Part shown: positions 36,401 to 49,692 of the stretch, piece by piece
Position numbering within the stretch: position 1 is the first letter of the stretch
Layout of the letters: each line of letters begins with the position of its first letter
DNA from: Prosapia bicincta
Taxonomy: Eukaryota > Arthropoda > Insecta > Hemiptera > Cercopidae
Direction of reading: 5' to 3'
Length of the DNA: 64,000 nt
Assembly: GCA_036971475.1 (NCBI GenBank)
Contig: JBAIZL010000007.1
Span: forward strand, 27,952,447 to 28,016,446
Notes under the pieces: generated by a model
What the model was told of the DNA's origin: nothing
What the model saw: only the letters and a program-made list of their open reading frames with translations
Database searches by the model: none
Position numbers and translations under genes: made by a program

Positions 36401-39400
36401 GCAGTGGAATACACTGCCATTTACCTTTATGAATTTAATTGAGTATTGGTTCCTATCCTGCAGTGGAAAAAATTCCCTCTCCTTTTAATATTTACTATGA
36501 TATTCCCTTTTATCCTGCAGTGGAATACACTGCCATTTACCTTTATGAATTTAATTGAGTATTGGTTTCTATCCTGCAGTGGAAAAAGTTCCCTCTCCTT
36601 TTAATATTTACTATGATATTCCTTTTTATCCTGCAGTGGAATACACTTCCATTTCCTTTTATGTATTAAATTGAGTATTGGTTTCTATCCTGCAGTAGAA
36701 AAAATTCCCTCTCCTTTTAATATTTACTATGATATTCCTTTTTATCCTGCAGTGGAAAACACTTCCATTTCCTTTTATGTATTAAATTAAGTATTGGTTC
36801 CTATCCTGCAGTGGAAAAAATTCCCTCTCCTTTTAATATTTACTATGATATTCCTTTTTATCCTGCAGTGGAATACACTTCCATTTCCTTTTATGTATTA
36901 AATTGAGTATTGGTTCCTATCCTGCAGTGGAAAAAATTCCCTCTCCTTTTTATATTACTATGATATTATTTTTTTCCTGCAGTGGAATACACTGCCGTTT
37001 ACCTTTATATACTTAATTGATTATTGGTTTTTATCCTGCAGTGGAAAAAATTCCCTCTCCTTTTAATATTTACTATGATATTCCTTTTTATCCTGCAGTG
37101 GAATACACTTCCATTTCCTTTTATGTATTAAATTGAGTATTGGTTCCTATCCTGCAGTGGAAAAAATTCCCTCTCCTTTTTATATTACTATGATATTATT
37201 TTTTTCCTGCAGTGGAATACACTGCCGTTTACCTTTATATACTTAATTGATTATTGGTTTTTATCCTGCAGTGGAAAAAATTCCCTCTCCTTTTAATATT
37301 TACTATGATATTCCTTTTTATCCTGCAGTGGAATACACTTCCATTTCCTTTTATGTATTAAATTAAGTATTGGTTCCTATCCTGCAGTGGAAAAAATTCC
37401 CTCTCCTTTTAATATTTACTATGATATTCCTTTTTATCCTGCAGTGGAAAACACTTCCATTTCCTTTTATGTATTAAATTAAGTATTGGTTCCTATCCTG
37501 CAGTGGAAAAAATTCCCTCTCCTTTTAATATTTACTATGATATTCCCTTTTATCCTGCAGTGGAATACACTGCCATTTACCTTTATGAATTTAATTGAGT
37601 ATTGGTTCCTATCCTGCAGTGGAAAAAATTCCGTCTCCTTTTAATATTTACTATGATATTCCTTTTTATCCTGCAGTGGAATACACTTCCATTTCCTTTT
37701 ATGTATTAAATTGAGTATTGGTTCCTATCCTGCAGTGGAAAAAATTCCCTCTCCTTTTAATATTTACTATGATATTCCTTTTTATCCTGCAGTGGAATAC
37801 ACTTCCATTTCCTTTTATGTATTAAATTGAGTATTGGTTCCTATCCTGCAGTGGAAAAAATTCCCTCTCCTTTTTATATTACTATGATATTATTTTTTTC
37901 CTGCAGTGGAATACACTGCCGTTTACCTTTATATACTTAATTGATTATTGGTTTTTATCCTGCAGTGGAAAAAATTCCCTCTCCTTTTAATATTTACTAT
38001 GATATTCCTTTTTATCCTGCAGTGGAAAACACTTCCATTTCCTTTTATGTATTAAATTAAGTATTGGTTCCTATCCTGCAGTGGAAAAAATTCCCTCTCC
38101 TTTTAATATTTACTATGATATTCCCTTTTATCCTGCAGTGGAATACACTGCCATTTACCTTTATGAATTTAATTGAGTATTGGTTCCTATCCTGCAGTGG
38201 AAAAAATTCCCTCTCCTTTTAATATTTACTATGATATTCCCTTTTATCCTGCAGTGGAATACACTGCCATTTACCTTTATGAATTTAATTGAGTATTGGT
38301 TCCTATCCTGCAGTGGAAAAAATTCCCTCTCCTTTTAATATTTACTATGATATTCCCTTTTATCCTGCAGTGGAATACACTGCCATTTACCTTTATGAAT
38401 TTAATTGAGTATTGGTTCCTATCCTGCAGTGGAAAAAATTCCCTCTCCTTTTAATATTTACTATGATATTCCCTTTTATCCTGCAGTGGAATACACTGCC
38501 ATTTACCTTTATGAATTTAATTGAGTATTGGTTTCTATCCTGCAGTGGAAAAAGTTCCCTCTCCTTTTAATATTTACTATGATATTCCTTTTTATCCTGC
38601 AGTGGAATACACTTCCATTTCCTTTTATGTATTAAATTGAGTATTGGTTTCTATCCTGCAGTAGAAAAAATTCCCTCTCCTTTTAATATTTACTATGATA
38701 TTCCTTTTTATCCTGCAGTGGAAAACACTTCCATTTCCTTTTATGTATTAAATTAAGTATTGGTTCCTATCCTGCAGTGGAAAAAATTCCCTCTCCTTTT
38801 AATATTTACTATGATATTCCTTTTTATCCTGCAGTGGAATACACTTCCATTTCCTTTTATGTATTAAATTGAGTATTGGTTCCTATCCTGCAGTGGAAAA
38901 AATTCCCTCTCCTTTTTATATTACTATGATATTATTTTTTTCCTGCAGTGGAATACACTGCCGTTTACCTTTATATACTTAATTGATTATTGGTTTTTAT
39001 CCTGCAGTGGAAAAAATTCCCTCTCCTTTTAATATTTACTATGATATTCCTTTTTATCCTGCAGTGGAAAACACTTCCATTTCCTTTTATGTATTAAATT
39101 AAGTATTGGTTCCTATCCTGCAGTGGAAAAAATTCCCTCTCCTTTTAATATTTACTATGATATTCCCTTTTATCCTGCAGTGGAATACACTGCCATTTAC
39201 CTTTATGAATTTAATTGAGTATTGGTTCCTATCCTGCAGTGGAAAAAATTCCCTCTCCTTTTAATATTTACTATGATATTCCCTTTTATCCTGCAGTGGA
39301 ATACACTGCCATTTACCTTTATGAATTTAATTGAGTATTGGTTCCTATCCTGCAGTGGAAAAAATTCCCTCTCCTTTTAATATTTACTATGATATTCCCT

Positions 39401-42400
39401 TTTATCCTGCAGTGGAATACACTGCCATTTACCTTTATGAATTTAATTGAGTATTGGTTCCTATCCTGCAGTGGAAAAAATTCCCTCTCCTTTTAATATT
39501 TACTATGATATTCCCTTTTATCCTGCAGTGGAATACACTGCCATTTACCTTTATGAATTTAATTGAGTATTGGTTTCTATCCTGCAGTGGAAAAAGTTCC
39601 CTCTCCTTTTAATATTTACTATGATATTCCTTTTTATCCTGCAGTGGAATACACTTCCATTTCCTTTTATGTATTAAATTGAGTATTGGTTTCTATCCTG
39701 CAGTAGAAAAAATTCCCTCTCCTTTTAATATTTACTATGATATTCCTTTTTATCCTGCAGTGGAAAACACTTCCATTTCCTTTTATGTATTAAATTAAGT
39801 ATTGGTTCCTATCCTGCAGTGGAAAAAATTCCCTCTCCTTTTAATATTTACTATGATATTCCTTTTTCTCCTGCAGTGGAATACACTTCCATTTCCTTTT
39901 ATGTATTAAATTGAGTATTGGTTTCTATCCTGCAGTGCAAAAAATTCCCTCTCCTTTTAATATTTACTATGTTATTCCTTTTTATCCTGCAGTGGAATAC
40001 ACTGCCATTTCCTTTTATGTATTAAATTGAGTATTGGTTTCTATCCTGCAGTGCAAAAAATTCCCTCTCCTTTTAATATTTACTATGTTATTCCTTTTTA
40101 TCCTGCAGTGGAATACACTGCCATTTCCTTTTATGTATTAAATTGAGTATTGGTTTCTATCCTGCAGTGCAAAAAATTCCCTCTCCTTTTAATATTTACT
40201 ATGTTATTCCTTTTTATCCTGCAGTGGAATACACTGCCATTTCCTTTTATGTATTAAATTGAGTATTGGTTTCTATCCTGCAGTGCAAAAAATTCCCTCT
40301 CCTTTTAATATTTACTATGTTATTCCTTTTTATCCTGCAGTGGAATACACTGCCATTTCCTTTTATGTATTAAATTGAGTATTGGTTTCTATCCTGCAGT
40401 GGAAAAAATTCCCTCTCCTTTTAATATTTACTATGATATTCCCTTTTATCCTGCAGTGGAATACACTGCCATTTACCTTTATGAATTTAATTGAGTATTG
40501 GTTTCTATCCTGCAGTGGAAAAAGTTCCCTCTCCTTTTAATATTTACTATGATATTCCTTTTTATCCTGCAGTGGAATACACTTCCATTTCCTTTTATGT
40601 ATTAAATTGAGTATTGGTTTCTATCCTGCAGTAGAAAAAATTCCCTCTCCTTTTAATATTTACTATGATATTCCTTTTTATCCTGCAGTGGAAAACACTT
40701 CCATTTCCTTTTATGTATTAAATTAAGTATTGGTTCCTATCCTGCAGTGGAAAAAATTCCCTCTCCTTTTAATATTTACTATGATATTCCTTTTTCTCCT
40801 GCAGTGGAATACACTTCCATTTCCTTTTATGTATTAAATTGAGTATTGGTTTCTATCCTGCAGTGCAAAAAATTCCCTCTCCTTTTAATATTTACTATGT
40901 TATTCCTTTTTATCCTGCAGTGGAATACACTGCCATTTCCTTTTATGTATTAAATTGAGTATTGGTTTCTATCCTGCAGTGCAAAAAATTCCCTCTCCTT
41001 TTAATATTTACTATGTTATTCCTTTTTATCCTGCAGTGGAATACACTTCCATTTCCTTTTATGTATTAAATTGAGTATTGGTTCCTATCCTGCAGTGGAA
41101 AAAAATCCCTCTCCTTTTAATATTTACTATGTTATTCCTTTTTATCCTGCAGTGGAATACACTTCCATTTCCTTTTATGTATTAAATTGAGTATTGGTTT
41201 CTATCCTGCAGTGCAAAAAATTCCCTCTCTTTTTAATATTTACTATGATATTCCTTTTTATCCTGCAGTGGAATACACTTCCATTTCCTTTTATGTATTA
41301 AATTAAGTATTGGTTCCTATCCTGCAGTGGAAAAAATTCGCTCTCCTTTTAATATTTACTATGATATTCCCTTTTATCCTGCAGTGGAATACACTGCCAT
41401 TTCCTTTTATGTATTAAATTAAGTATTGGTTCCTATCCTGCAGTGGAAAAAATTCCCTCTCCTTTTAATATTTACTATGATATTCCTTTTTATCCTGCAG
41501 TGGAATACACTTCCATTTCCTTTTATGTATTAAATTAAGTATTGGTTCCTATCCTGCAGTGGAAAAAATTCCCTCTCCTTTTAATATTTACTATGATATT
41601 CCCTTTTATCCTGCAGTGGAATACACTGCCATTTACCTTTATGAATTTAATTGAGTATTGGTTTCTATCCTGCAGTGGAAAAAATTCCCTCTCCTTTTAA
41701 TATTTACTATGATATTCCTTTTTATCCTGCAGTGGAATACACTTCCATTTCCTTTTATGTATTAAATTGAGTATTGGTTTCTATCCTGCAGTGGAAAAAA
41801 TTCCCTCTCCTTTTAATATTTACTATGATATTCCTTTTTATCCTGCAGTGGAATACACTGCCATTTACCTTTATGAATTTAATTGAGTATTGGTTTCTAT
41901 CCTGCAGTGGAAAAAGTTCCCCCTCCTTTTAATATTTACTATGATATTCCTTTTTATCCTGCAGTGGAAAACACTTCCATTTCCTTTTATGTATTAAATT
42001 GAGTATTGGTTTCTATCCTGCAGTGGAAAAAATTCCCTCTCCTTTTAATATTTACTATGTTATTCCTTTTTATCCTGCAGTGGAATACACTGCCATTTAC
42101 CTTTATGAATTTAATTGAGTATTGGTTTCTATCCTGCAGTGGAAAAAGTTCCCTCTCCTTTTAATATTTACTGTGATATTCCTTTTTATCCTGCAGTGGA
42201 ATACACTGCCATTTACCTTTATGAATTTAATTGAGTATTGGTTTCTATCCTGCAGTGGAAAAAGTTCCCTCTCCTTTTAATATTTACTATGATATTCCTT
42301 TTTATCCTGCAGTGGAAAACTCTTCCATTTCCTTTTATGTATTAAATTGAGTATTGGTTCCTATCCTGCAGTGGAAAAAATTCCCTCTCCTTTTAATATT

Positions 42401-45400
42401 TACTATGTTATTCCTTTTTATCCTGCAGTGGAATACACTGCCATTTACCTTTATGAATTTAATTGAGTATTGGTTTCTATCCTGCAGTGCAAAAAATTCC
42501 CTCTCCTTTTAATATTTACTATGTTATTCCTTTTTATCCTGCAGTGGAAAACACTTCCATTTCCTTTTATGTATTAAATTGAGTATTGGTTTCTATCCTG
42601 CAGTGCAAAAAATTCCCTCTCCTTTTAATATTTACTATGTTATTCCTTTTTATCCTGCAGTGGAATACACTGCCATTTCCTTTTATGTATGTAATTGATT
42701 ATTGGTTTCTATCCTGCAGTGGAAAAAATTCCCTCTCCTTTTTATATATACTATGACATTCCTCTTTATCCTGCAGTGGAATACACTGCCATTTACCTTT
42801 ATGAATTTAATTGAGTATTGGTTTCTATCCTGCAGTGGAAAAAGGTCCCTCTCCTTTTTATATTTACTATGATATTCCTCTTTATCCTGCAGTGGAATAC
42901 ATTGCCATTTCCTTTTATGTATTTAATTGAGTATTGGTTTCTATCCTGCAGTGGAAAAAGTTCCCTCTCGTTTTTATATTTACTATGATATTCCTCTTTA
43001 TCCTGCAGTGGAATACACTGCCATTTCCTTTTTTGTATGTAAATGAGTATTGGTTCCTATCCTGCAGTGGAAAAAATTCCCTCTCCTTTTAATATTTACT
43101 ATGATATTCCCTTTTATCCTGCAGTGGAATACACTGCCATTTACCTTTATGAATTTAATTGAGTATTGGTTCCTATCTTGCAGTGGAAAAAATTCCCTCT
43201 CCTTTTAATATTTACTATGATATTCCCTTTTATCCTGCAGTGGAATACACTGCCATTTACCTTTATGAATTTAATTGAGTATTGGTTCCTATCCTGCAGT
43301 GGAAAAAATTCCCTCTCCTTTTAATATTTACTATGATATTCCTTTTTATCCTGCAGTGGAATACACTTCCATTTCCTTTTATGTATTAAATTGAGTATTG
43401 GTTTCTATCCTGCAGTGCAAAAAATTCCCTCTCCTTTTAATATTTACTATGTTATTCCTTTTTATCCTGCAGTGGAATACACTTCCATTTCCTTTTATGT
43501 ATTAAATTGAGTATTGGTTTCTATCCTGCAGTGCAAAAAAATCCCTCTCCTTTTAATATTTACTATGATATTCCCTTGTATCCTGCAGTGGAATACACTG
43601 CCATTTCCTTTTATGTATTAAATTGAGTATTGGTTTCTATCCTGCAGTGGAAAAAAATCCCTCTCCTTTTAATATTTACTATGTTATTCCTTTTTATCCT
43701 GCAGTGGAAAACACTTCCATTTCCTTTTATGTATTAAATTAAGTATTGGTTCCTATCCTGCAGTGGAAAAAATTCCCTCTCCTTTTAATATTTACTATGA
43801 TATTCCTTTTTATCCTGCAGTGGAATACACTTCCATTTCCTTTTATGTATTAAATTGAGTATTGGTTTCTATCCTGCAGTGGAAAAAATTCCCTCTCCTT
43901 TTAATATTTACTATGATATTCCTTTTTATCCTGCAGTGGAATACACTTCCATTTCCTTTTATGTATTAAATTGAGTATTGGTTTCTATCCTGCAGTGGAA
44001 AAAATTCCCTCTCCTTTTTATATATACTATGACATTCCTCTTTATCCTGCAGTGGAATACACTGCCATTTACCTCTATGAATTTAATTGAGTATTGGTTT
44101 CTATCCTGCAGTGGAAAAAGTTCCCTCTCCTTTTAATATTTACTATGATATTCCTTTTTATCCTGCAGTGGAAAACACTTCCATTTCCTTTTATGTATTA
44201 AATTGAGTATTGGTTTCTATCCTGCAGTGGAAAAAATTCCCTCTCCTTTTAATATTTACTATGTTATTCCTTTTTATCCTGCAGTGGAATACACTGCCAT
44301 TTACATTTATGAATTTAATTGAGTATTGGTTTCTATCCTGCAGTGGAAAAAATTCCCTCTCCTTTTTATATATACTATGACATTCCTCTTTATCCTGCAG
44401 TGGAATACACTGCCATTTACCTTTATGAATTTAATTGAGTAGTGGTTTCTATCCTGCAGTGGAAAAAGTTCCCTCTCCTTTTAATATTTACTATGATATT
44501 CCTCTTTATCCTGCAGTGGAACACATTGCCATTTCCTTTTATGTATTAAATTGAGTATTGGTTTCTATCCTGCAGTGGAAAAAGTTCCCTCTCGTTTTTA
44601 TATTTACTATGATATTCCTCTTTATCCTGCAGTGGAATACACTGCCATTTCCTTTTATGTATTTAATTGAGTATTGGTTTCTATCCTGCAGTGGAAAAAG
44701 TTCCCTCTCCTTTTTATATTTACTATGATATTCCTTTTTATCCTGCAGTGGAATACACTGCCATTTCCTTTTATGTATTTAATTGAGTATTGGTTTCTAT
44801 CCTGCAGTGGAAAAAGTTCCCTCTCCTTTTTATATTTACTATGATATTCCTCTTTATCCTGCAGTGGAATACACTGCCATTTCCTTTTATGTATTTAATT
44901 GAGTATTGGTTTCTATCCTGCAGTGGAAAAAGTTCCCTCTCCTTTTTATATTTACTATGATATTCCTCTTTATCCTGCAGTGGAATACACTGCCATTTCC
45001 TTTTATGTATTTAATTGAGTATTGGTTTCTATCCTGCAGTGGAAAAAGTTCCCTCTCGTTTTTATATTTACTATGATATTCCTCTTTATCCTGCAGTGGA
45101 ATACACTGCCATTTCCTTTTATGTATTTAATTGAGTATTGGTTTCTATCCTGCAGTGGAAAAAGTTCCCTCTCCTTTTTATATTTACTATGATATTCCTC
45201 TTTATCCTGCAGTGGAATACATTGCCATTTCCTTTTATGTATTTAATTGAGTATTGGTTTCTATCCTGCAGTGGAAAAAGTTCCCTCTCGTTTTTATATT
45301 TACTATGATATTCCCTTTTATCCTGCAGTGGAATACACTGCCATTTCCTTTTATGTATGTAATTGATTATTGGTTTCTATCCTGCAGTGGAAAAAGTTCC

Positions 45401-46447
45401 CTCTCCTTTTTATATTACTATGATATTCCTTTTTATCCTGCAGTGGAATACACTGCCATATCCTTTTATGTATGTAATTGATTATTGGTTCCTATCCTGC
45501 AGTGGAAAAAATTCCCTCTCCTTTTTATATTTACTATGATATTCCTTTTTATCCTGCAGTGGAATACACTGCCATTTCCTTTTATGTATGTAATTGATTA
45601 TTGGTTCCTATCCTGCAGTGGAAAAAATTCCCTCTCCTTTTTATATTTACTATGATATTCCTCTTTATCCTGCAGTGGAATACACTGCCATTTCCTTTTA
45701 TGTTTGTAATTGAGTATTGGTTTTAATCCTGCAGGGGAAAAAATTCCCTCCTTTTTTATTTTTACTATGATATTCCTCTTTATCCTGCAGTGGAATACAC
45801 TGCCATTACCTTTTATGTTTGTAATTGAGTATTGGTTTTAATCCTGCAGGGGAAAAAATTCCCTCCTTTTTTATATTTACTATGATATTCCTCTTTATCC
45901 TGCAGTGGAATACACTGCCATTACCTTTTATGTTTGTAATTGAGTATTGGTTTCTATCCTACAGTGGAAAAAAATTCCCTCTTTTTTTATATTTATTATG
46001 ATATTCTTTTTTATCCTGCAGTTCAATATACTGCCGTTTACCTTTATGTATGTAATTGATTATTGTTTTCTATCCCGCAGTGGAAAAACTTCCCTCTCCT
46101 TTCTATATTTACTATGATATTTCTTTTTATCCTGCAGTGGAATACACTGCCGTATACCTTTATATATTTAATTGAGTATTGCTTTCTATCCTGCAGTGGA
46201 AAAAATTCCCTCTCCTTTTTTATATTTGCTATGATATTCCTTTTTTTGCTTTCTATCCTGCAGTGGAAAAAATTCCCTCTCCTTTTTTATATTTACTGTG
46301 ATATTCCTTTTTATCCTGCAGCGGAATACACTGCTGTTTACCTTTATGTATTTAATTGAGTATTGCTTTCTATCCTGCAGTGGAAAAAATTCCCTCTCCT
46401 TTTTATATTTACTATGATATTCATTTCTTTGCTTTCTATCCTGCAGT
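33401..46447. repeat. Satellite block D: 116-118-bp units with higher-order repeats
   Basis: About 112 units of the ttcctatcctgcagtggaaa type. A marker unit with the shortened half attattttttt-cctgcag occurs at about 35934, 36976, 37206, 37900 and 38942. The distances 35934-36976 and 37900-38942 are both 1042 bp, i.e. nine units, and the intervening unit types follow the same order. Units with gttattcctttttatcc are common from 39.9 to 44.3 kb. Towards the right edge (45.6-46.4 kb) units become diverged and irregular, as expected at an array border. Confidence 0.93.
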
Positions 46448-47779
46448 GGACTTACTTACTTCTTACTTCAGCCAACGCCCGTCCTTGGCCTCTCAGCCAT
46501 CCGACGCCGTGCCTCCCAGTACAATGTAGCTAGTAATTCCCTGGACACCTCGTGAAAGATATCTTTCAGGCCGTCACAAGTGGTAAGATGCTCTGCCGTC
46601 CCTGCGTTGTCGGAGCAGAGTGGGCAGATTGGTGTGTCTACCACTTTCATGCGATGCAGGTGTCTCTGTAGGTAGTCATGTCCAGTGGTCATCCTAAACA
46701 AAGCCACGGCTAAGCCTCTCGGAAGATCCAGTGGTATGCTTGATTGGATGATCTTTTCCCATTGCTTTCCTGTAGCAGCTTGTTTCCTGTCCCGTTTCAC
46801 GGAGTCGCTGATAGTGCTGTTTATATTCCGAAAGACACTCCGGTATGAGAGTGGGAGGATCGGCTGCGCCATGGAGCAGCCATGCTTGGCCAAACTATTT
46901 GCTTTTTCGTTTCCTCTGATGTCACAGTGCCCCGGCATCCATTTTATTGCGATCTGTGTTGTTTTCTGCAACATGCGGAGTGTTTTCTGGCAGTTGTTTA
47001 TTTCCTTCCCTTCTTGTTGGTTTTGGGGAGGCGATTGCCTGAATCGCGGATGTTGAGTCCGAGAGGAAAACTACCTTCTTGGTGTTGGCCGACAGAAGAA
47101 TCTCTCTGGCCGCTTCGCCGATGGCCGTCACTTCTCCTTCGAAGTTGGTTCCGTTTTTCCCCACTGCTATTGATTTTTGCCCAATTGAGGAGAAATATCC
47201 GGCTCCGCATGCGTCATGCATTGCCGATCCATCTGTGTACACACGCAGCCATTCGTCGGCCGGATACCTCTCGTTGATCATAGCTTCTGTTAGTACTTTG
47301 AGTTCGCAGATTTGGATGTCGGCTTTTCTCAGGCTTACACCAGGTATTGATGTGCACGATGGTATTTCGGTCCTTTCCTTTATATATTTTGTTTTCTTGA
47401 AAGGTTGTCGCTCTGATTCTTCCAATCCATGTCTTCTTCTTATTTCTGCGGCTTTTGCCAGTGGTGTGACTTGGGTTTTAAGCCTTTGGCTTGCGCATCT
47501 GTATTTCTTCCAGAAGTCATCGTTGGTTCTTAAGGTTCTTTCAAAGACTTTGATAGCAGCCTTGTCCCTGTGAGCGTTAAGGGGCTCAATATCTGTTTGA
47601 ATCTCTAACGCTGCAATTGGGGTAGACTTCGCAGCAACACATATCAGTCTCAATGCATTGTTTTGGACTGTATTCAGGTCTTTCTTTGCATTATCAGAAG
47701 CCGTGTTGTAAGCTTCTGAGCCATATTCAAGGATTGGACGGATGTAAGACTTGTATGTAGTAATCAGAACGTGGAAGAA
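46448..47779 (-). mobile_element. Non-LTR retrotransposon (I/Jockey-type with RNase H), 5'-truncated
   Basis: The element lies on the minus strand and interrupts the satellite: array units stop at 46447 and a degenerate unit resumes at about 47790. Its 3' end is a simple tail of taag-type repeats (cttacttacttcttactt on the plus strand, 46451-46468). The coding region covers only the region after the reverse transcriptase, RNase H and the C-terminal zinc motif, so about two thirds of a full element is missing at the 5' side. A possible short target duplication is gtgga on both sides, which is weak. Confidence 0.85.
46468..47775 (-). pseudogene. Retrotransposon polyprotein C-terminus: connection region, RNase H, CCHC motif; frameshifted
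   Basis: Reading leftward, YKSYIRPILEYGSEAYN and NNALRLICVAAKSTPI represent the segment after the reverse transcriptase. The RNase H domain follows: VYTDGSA (first Asp), FEGEVTAIGEA (Glu), VVFLSDSTSAIQAI (second Asp). A frameshift near 46975-47010 moves to a second frame with IAIKWMPGHCDIRGNEKANS. In active RNase H the last motif is usually GNExAD; here the Asp is Asn. The C-terminal zinc motif reads CPLC...AEHLTTC. Frameshift, truncation and the Asn make it inactive. Confidence 0.85.
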
Positions 47780-47789
47780 AACGTGCAGA

Positions 47790-47920
47790 AAAAAATTGTA
47801 TTATGGTATTTCTTTGTATCCTACTGTAGAATTTACTGCCTTTTACTTTTATGTATTTAACATTGTTTTGCCTGCTATCCTGTATTGGAAAAAATTCTCA
47901 CTCTCTCTTTTGTATTTCAA
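47790..47920. repeat. Degenerate satellite unit beyond the retrotransposon
   Basis: The sequence tattatggtatttctttgta, tcctactgtagaattta, ctgccttttacttttatgta and gctatcctgtattggaaaaa follows the order of a satellite dimer with about 80% likeness. It marks the true right edge of the array. It resembles the degenerate left-edge units (27530-27570) more than the interior. Confidence 0.8.
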
Positions 47921-48432
47921 ATAATGAGGAGCTTCAATAAAGTCCTTTTTAAATTCATTGCAATACTGTATAAAGAGGGTATTGGAAAGCTTGTCCACAG
48001 AAACGATGAATGCCTCATATTATCTATATGATTATGTCGAAAAACAATCACAAGTGTGTATAACTGTTAGTATTAATTGTTTTTTTATTAATTTTTTTTA
48101 CACATGGCTTGTTATTGATTGTGAAAATAATCAACCTACATTTTACCACAGATTCTTTAAAGGAAGATTTTGTTATCTAAACCACTTCAGAATATGTACC
48201 AATAAGTTTTTTTCACCAGTAGTAGTAGAAGTATTAGTTAATGGGATCACACTCCTTGTTGAAGTTGGCCTCATGGCAGAAGTTTTGTTTATGTAAGCTA
48301 TCACATTATTCATTATGTTTGTACTTTATTAGTATGCTTGAACACGTGTTTAACCTCAATCTTAGTGATTGGGTTTTAGAAGTGTAGTGCTGCATCTCAT
48401 CAAGATCTATGAAGTATAGGCCTATGTGGTCA

Positions 48433-48720
48433 CTACGAGATTGCAACAACGTTCCCAACCTCATTGAACATTTTCGTAGAACGTCTGCCTAACTGTCTAA
48501 GGAGTAGACAGTTAGACAAACATTCTATTTTTGAAGTAATTATTAGTGTAAAAGAGAAGTTCTCTTGGTTTCTAGTAGGTTTTAAAATGGTACAAAAGAG
48601 GAGATCAATTGAATGAGGATGACAATTTAGTCGTCGAAACGTTGCCAAATTTTTAATAAATCAGATTTGTTTGACTCACTCATCAACCGAGTTTTTATTC
48701 ATACAGTAGACCTGTTGTAT
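48433..48720. mobile_element. Possible terminal repeat of a Penelope-like element
   Basis: Near the right end, gaggatgacaatttagtcgt is followed by cgaaacgttgcc and an AATAAA-like tail. This 'gaggatga...tcgaaacgt' arrangement is typical of the terminal repeats of arthropod Penelope-like elements. A perfect 9-bp hairpin (taactgtct/agacagtta, about 48495-48520) lies inside. No coding sequence is attached. Confidence 0.3.
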
Positions 48721-49465
48721 TTCTTATTGACCGAATATTTTATTTAAAACTTATAATGGTCCTTTACTTATTCAAATATATTCCAATTATCTTAAATATT
48801 GACACTTTTACCTTCTGTTATGGTCGAAATTTTTAATTATTAAATTTACTCTTGTTTAATTTTACTGTGATTTTCAGAAATGTACAAATCCTTCAATAAT
48901 CAAAAGTAGGTAATGTCATACGTAACAAATTTTACTACTGTAATTTCATTGCCATTTTCACCATTTTTATTAATAATTTTCGACTGATTATTATTTTGTT
49001 ATTAAATCACATGGATAGTTGTTTATTAATGTTTGGGAGTGTGGATAATGGAACTGACTTAAGTTTCTTTCCATTAAATAATGCTACTCTAAAAGAGGCA
49101 GATTTAAAATTTGTAAGAAGTTAATTTTCTAGTCCTATGATATAAATCAGCAGTTCCAAAATCTTGCAGATTTGGCAATCTTTGAACTTTCCAAAGAATT
49201 GAAGCTCACTCAGGGATTTTTATAGTATACTAAAGTAGATAGAGATTTGGTTCTACTTTTTTTTGTAATAAGGAGCAGACGATCTAATGGAAAACTGACT
49301 ATAAACAATTAATATATTGTCAACCTTCTGGATTCTTTATTTGCTAAATTCTTGCCGAAAAAGTATATATAATTACGTATTACACTGCTGCAGTTTATGA
49401 TATATAAACTGTAATGTCTACCAACTGTATAAAATTAAGTTGCAATTCCGTTCATGGTAGATATT

Positions 49466-49692
49466 GTTAATCACTCATTACAGTATAAAATTACTTACGA
49501 CCAGACATTCTACTAATATAAGTTATTGAAATTATTAACTCGCACTTGGCGGTAATGTTTTTGTCTGACTACTTCAGCCTCCGCAGAACTTATACGAAAA
49601 CATTACCTCAAAGTTTGGGTTTATAATTTTAACAATTTATATTAATAGAATGTCTGGTCGTAAGTAATTTTATATTGTAATAAGTGATTAAC
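49466..49692. mobile_element. Foldback MITE with about 95-bp arms
   Basis: The left arm starts gttaatcactcattacagta and includes ttacttacgaccagacattc. The right arm is its inverse, with gaatgtctggtcgtaagtaa and ending taagtgattaac at 49692. The arms decay towards the 30-bp loop. There is no coding capacity. It lies about 440 bp upstream of the gene at 50134. Confidence 0.75.

Larger units (their letters stand above)
27500..46447. repeat. Satellite array, 116-118-bp dimers of a 58-bp monomer, about 160 units
   Basis: The array is head to tail without interruption. Each unit has two halves of about 58 bp, and nearly all halves contain atcctgcagtgg or a close variant, followed by an AT-rich part with ttttatattta. 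One half continues aaaaaattccctctcc, the other aatacac(t/c)tgcca. Four blocks with different unit variants follow one another (listed separately). Long open frames appear on both strands in the 117-bp block because the unit length is divisible by three and lacks stops; they are not evidence of a protein. Confidence 0.97.

Noticed and set aside
27500..46447. CRISPR-like array
   Set aside because: Units are contiguous and wholly homologous with no unique spacers, in a eukaryotic intron; it is a satellite.
46685..47573. Plus-strand frames of 112-164 codons opposite the retrotransposon
   Set aside because: Shadows of the minus-strand RNase H coding region, which has clear motifs.
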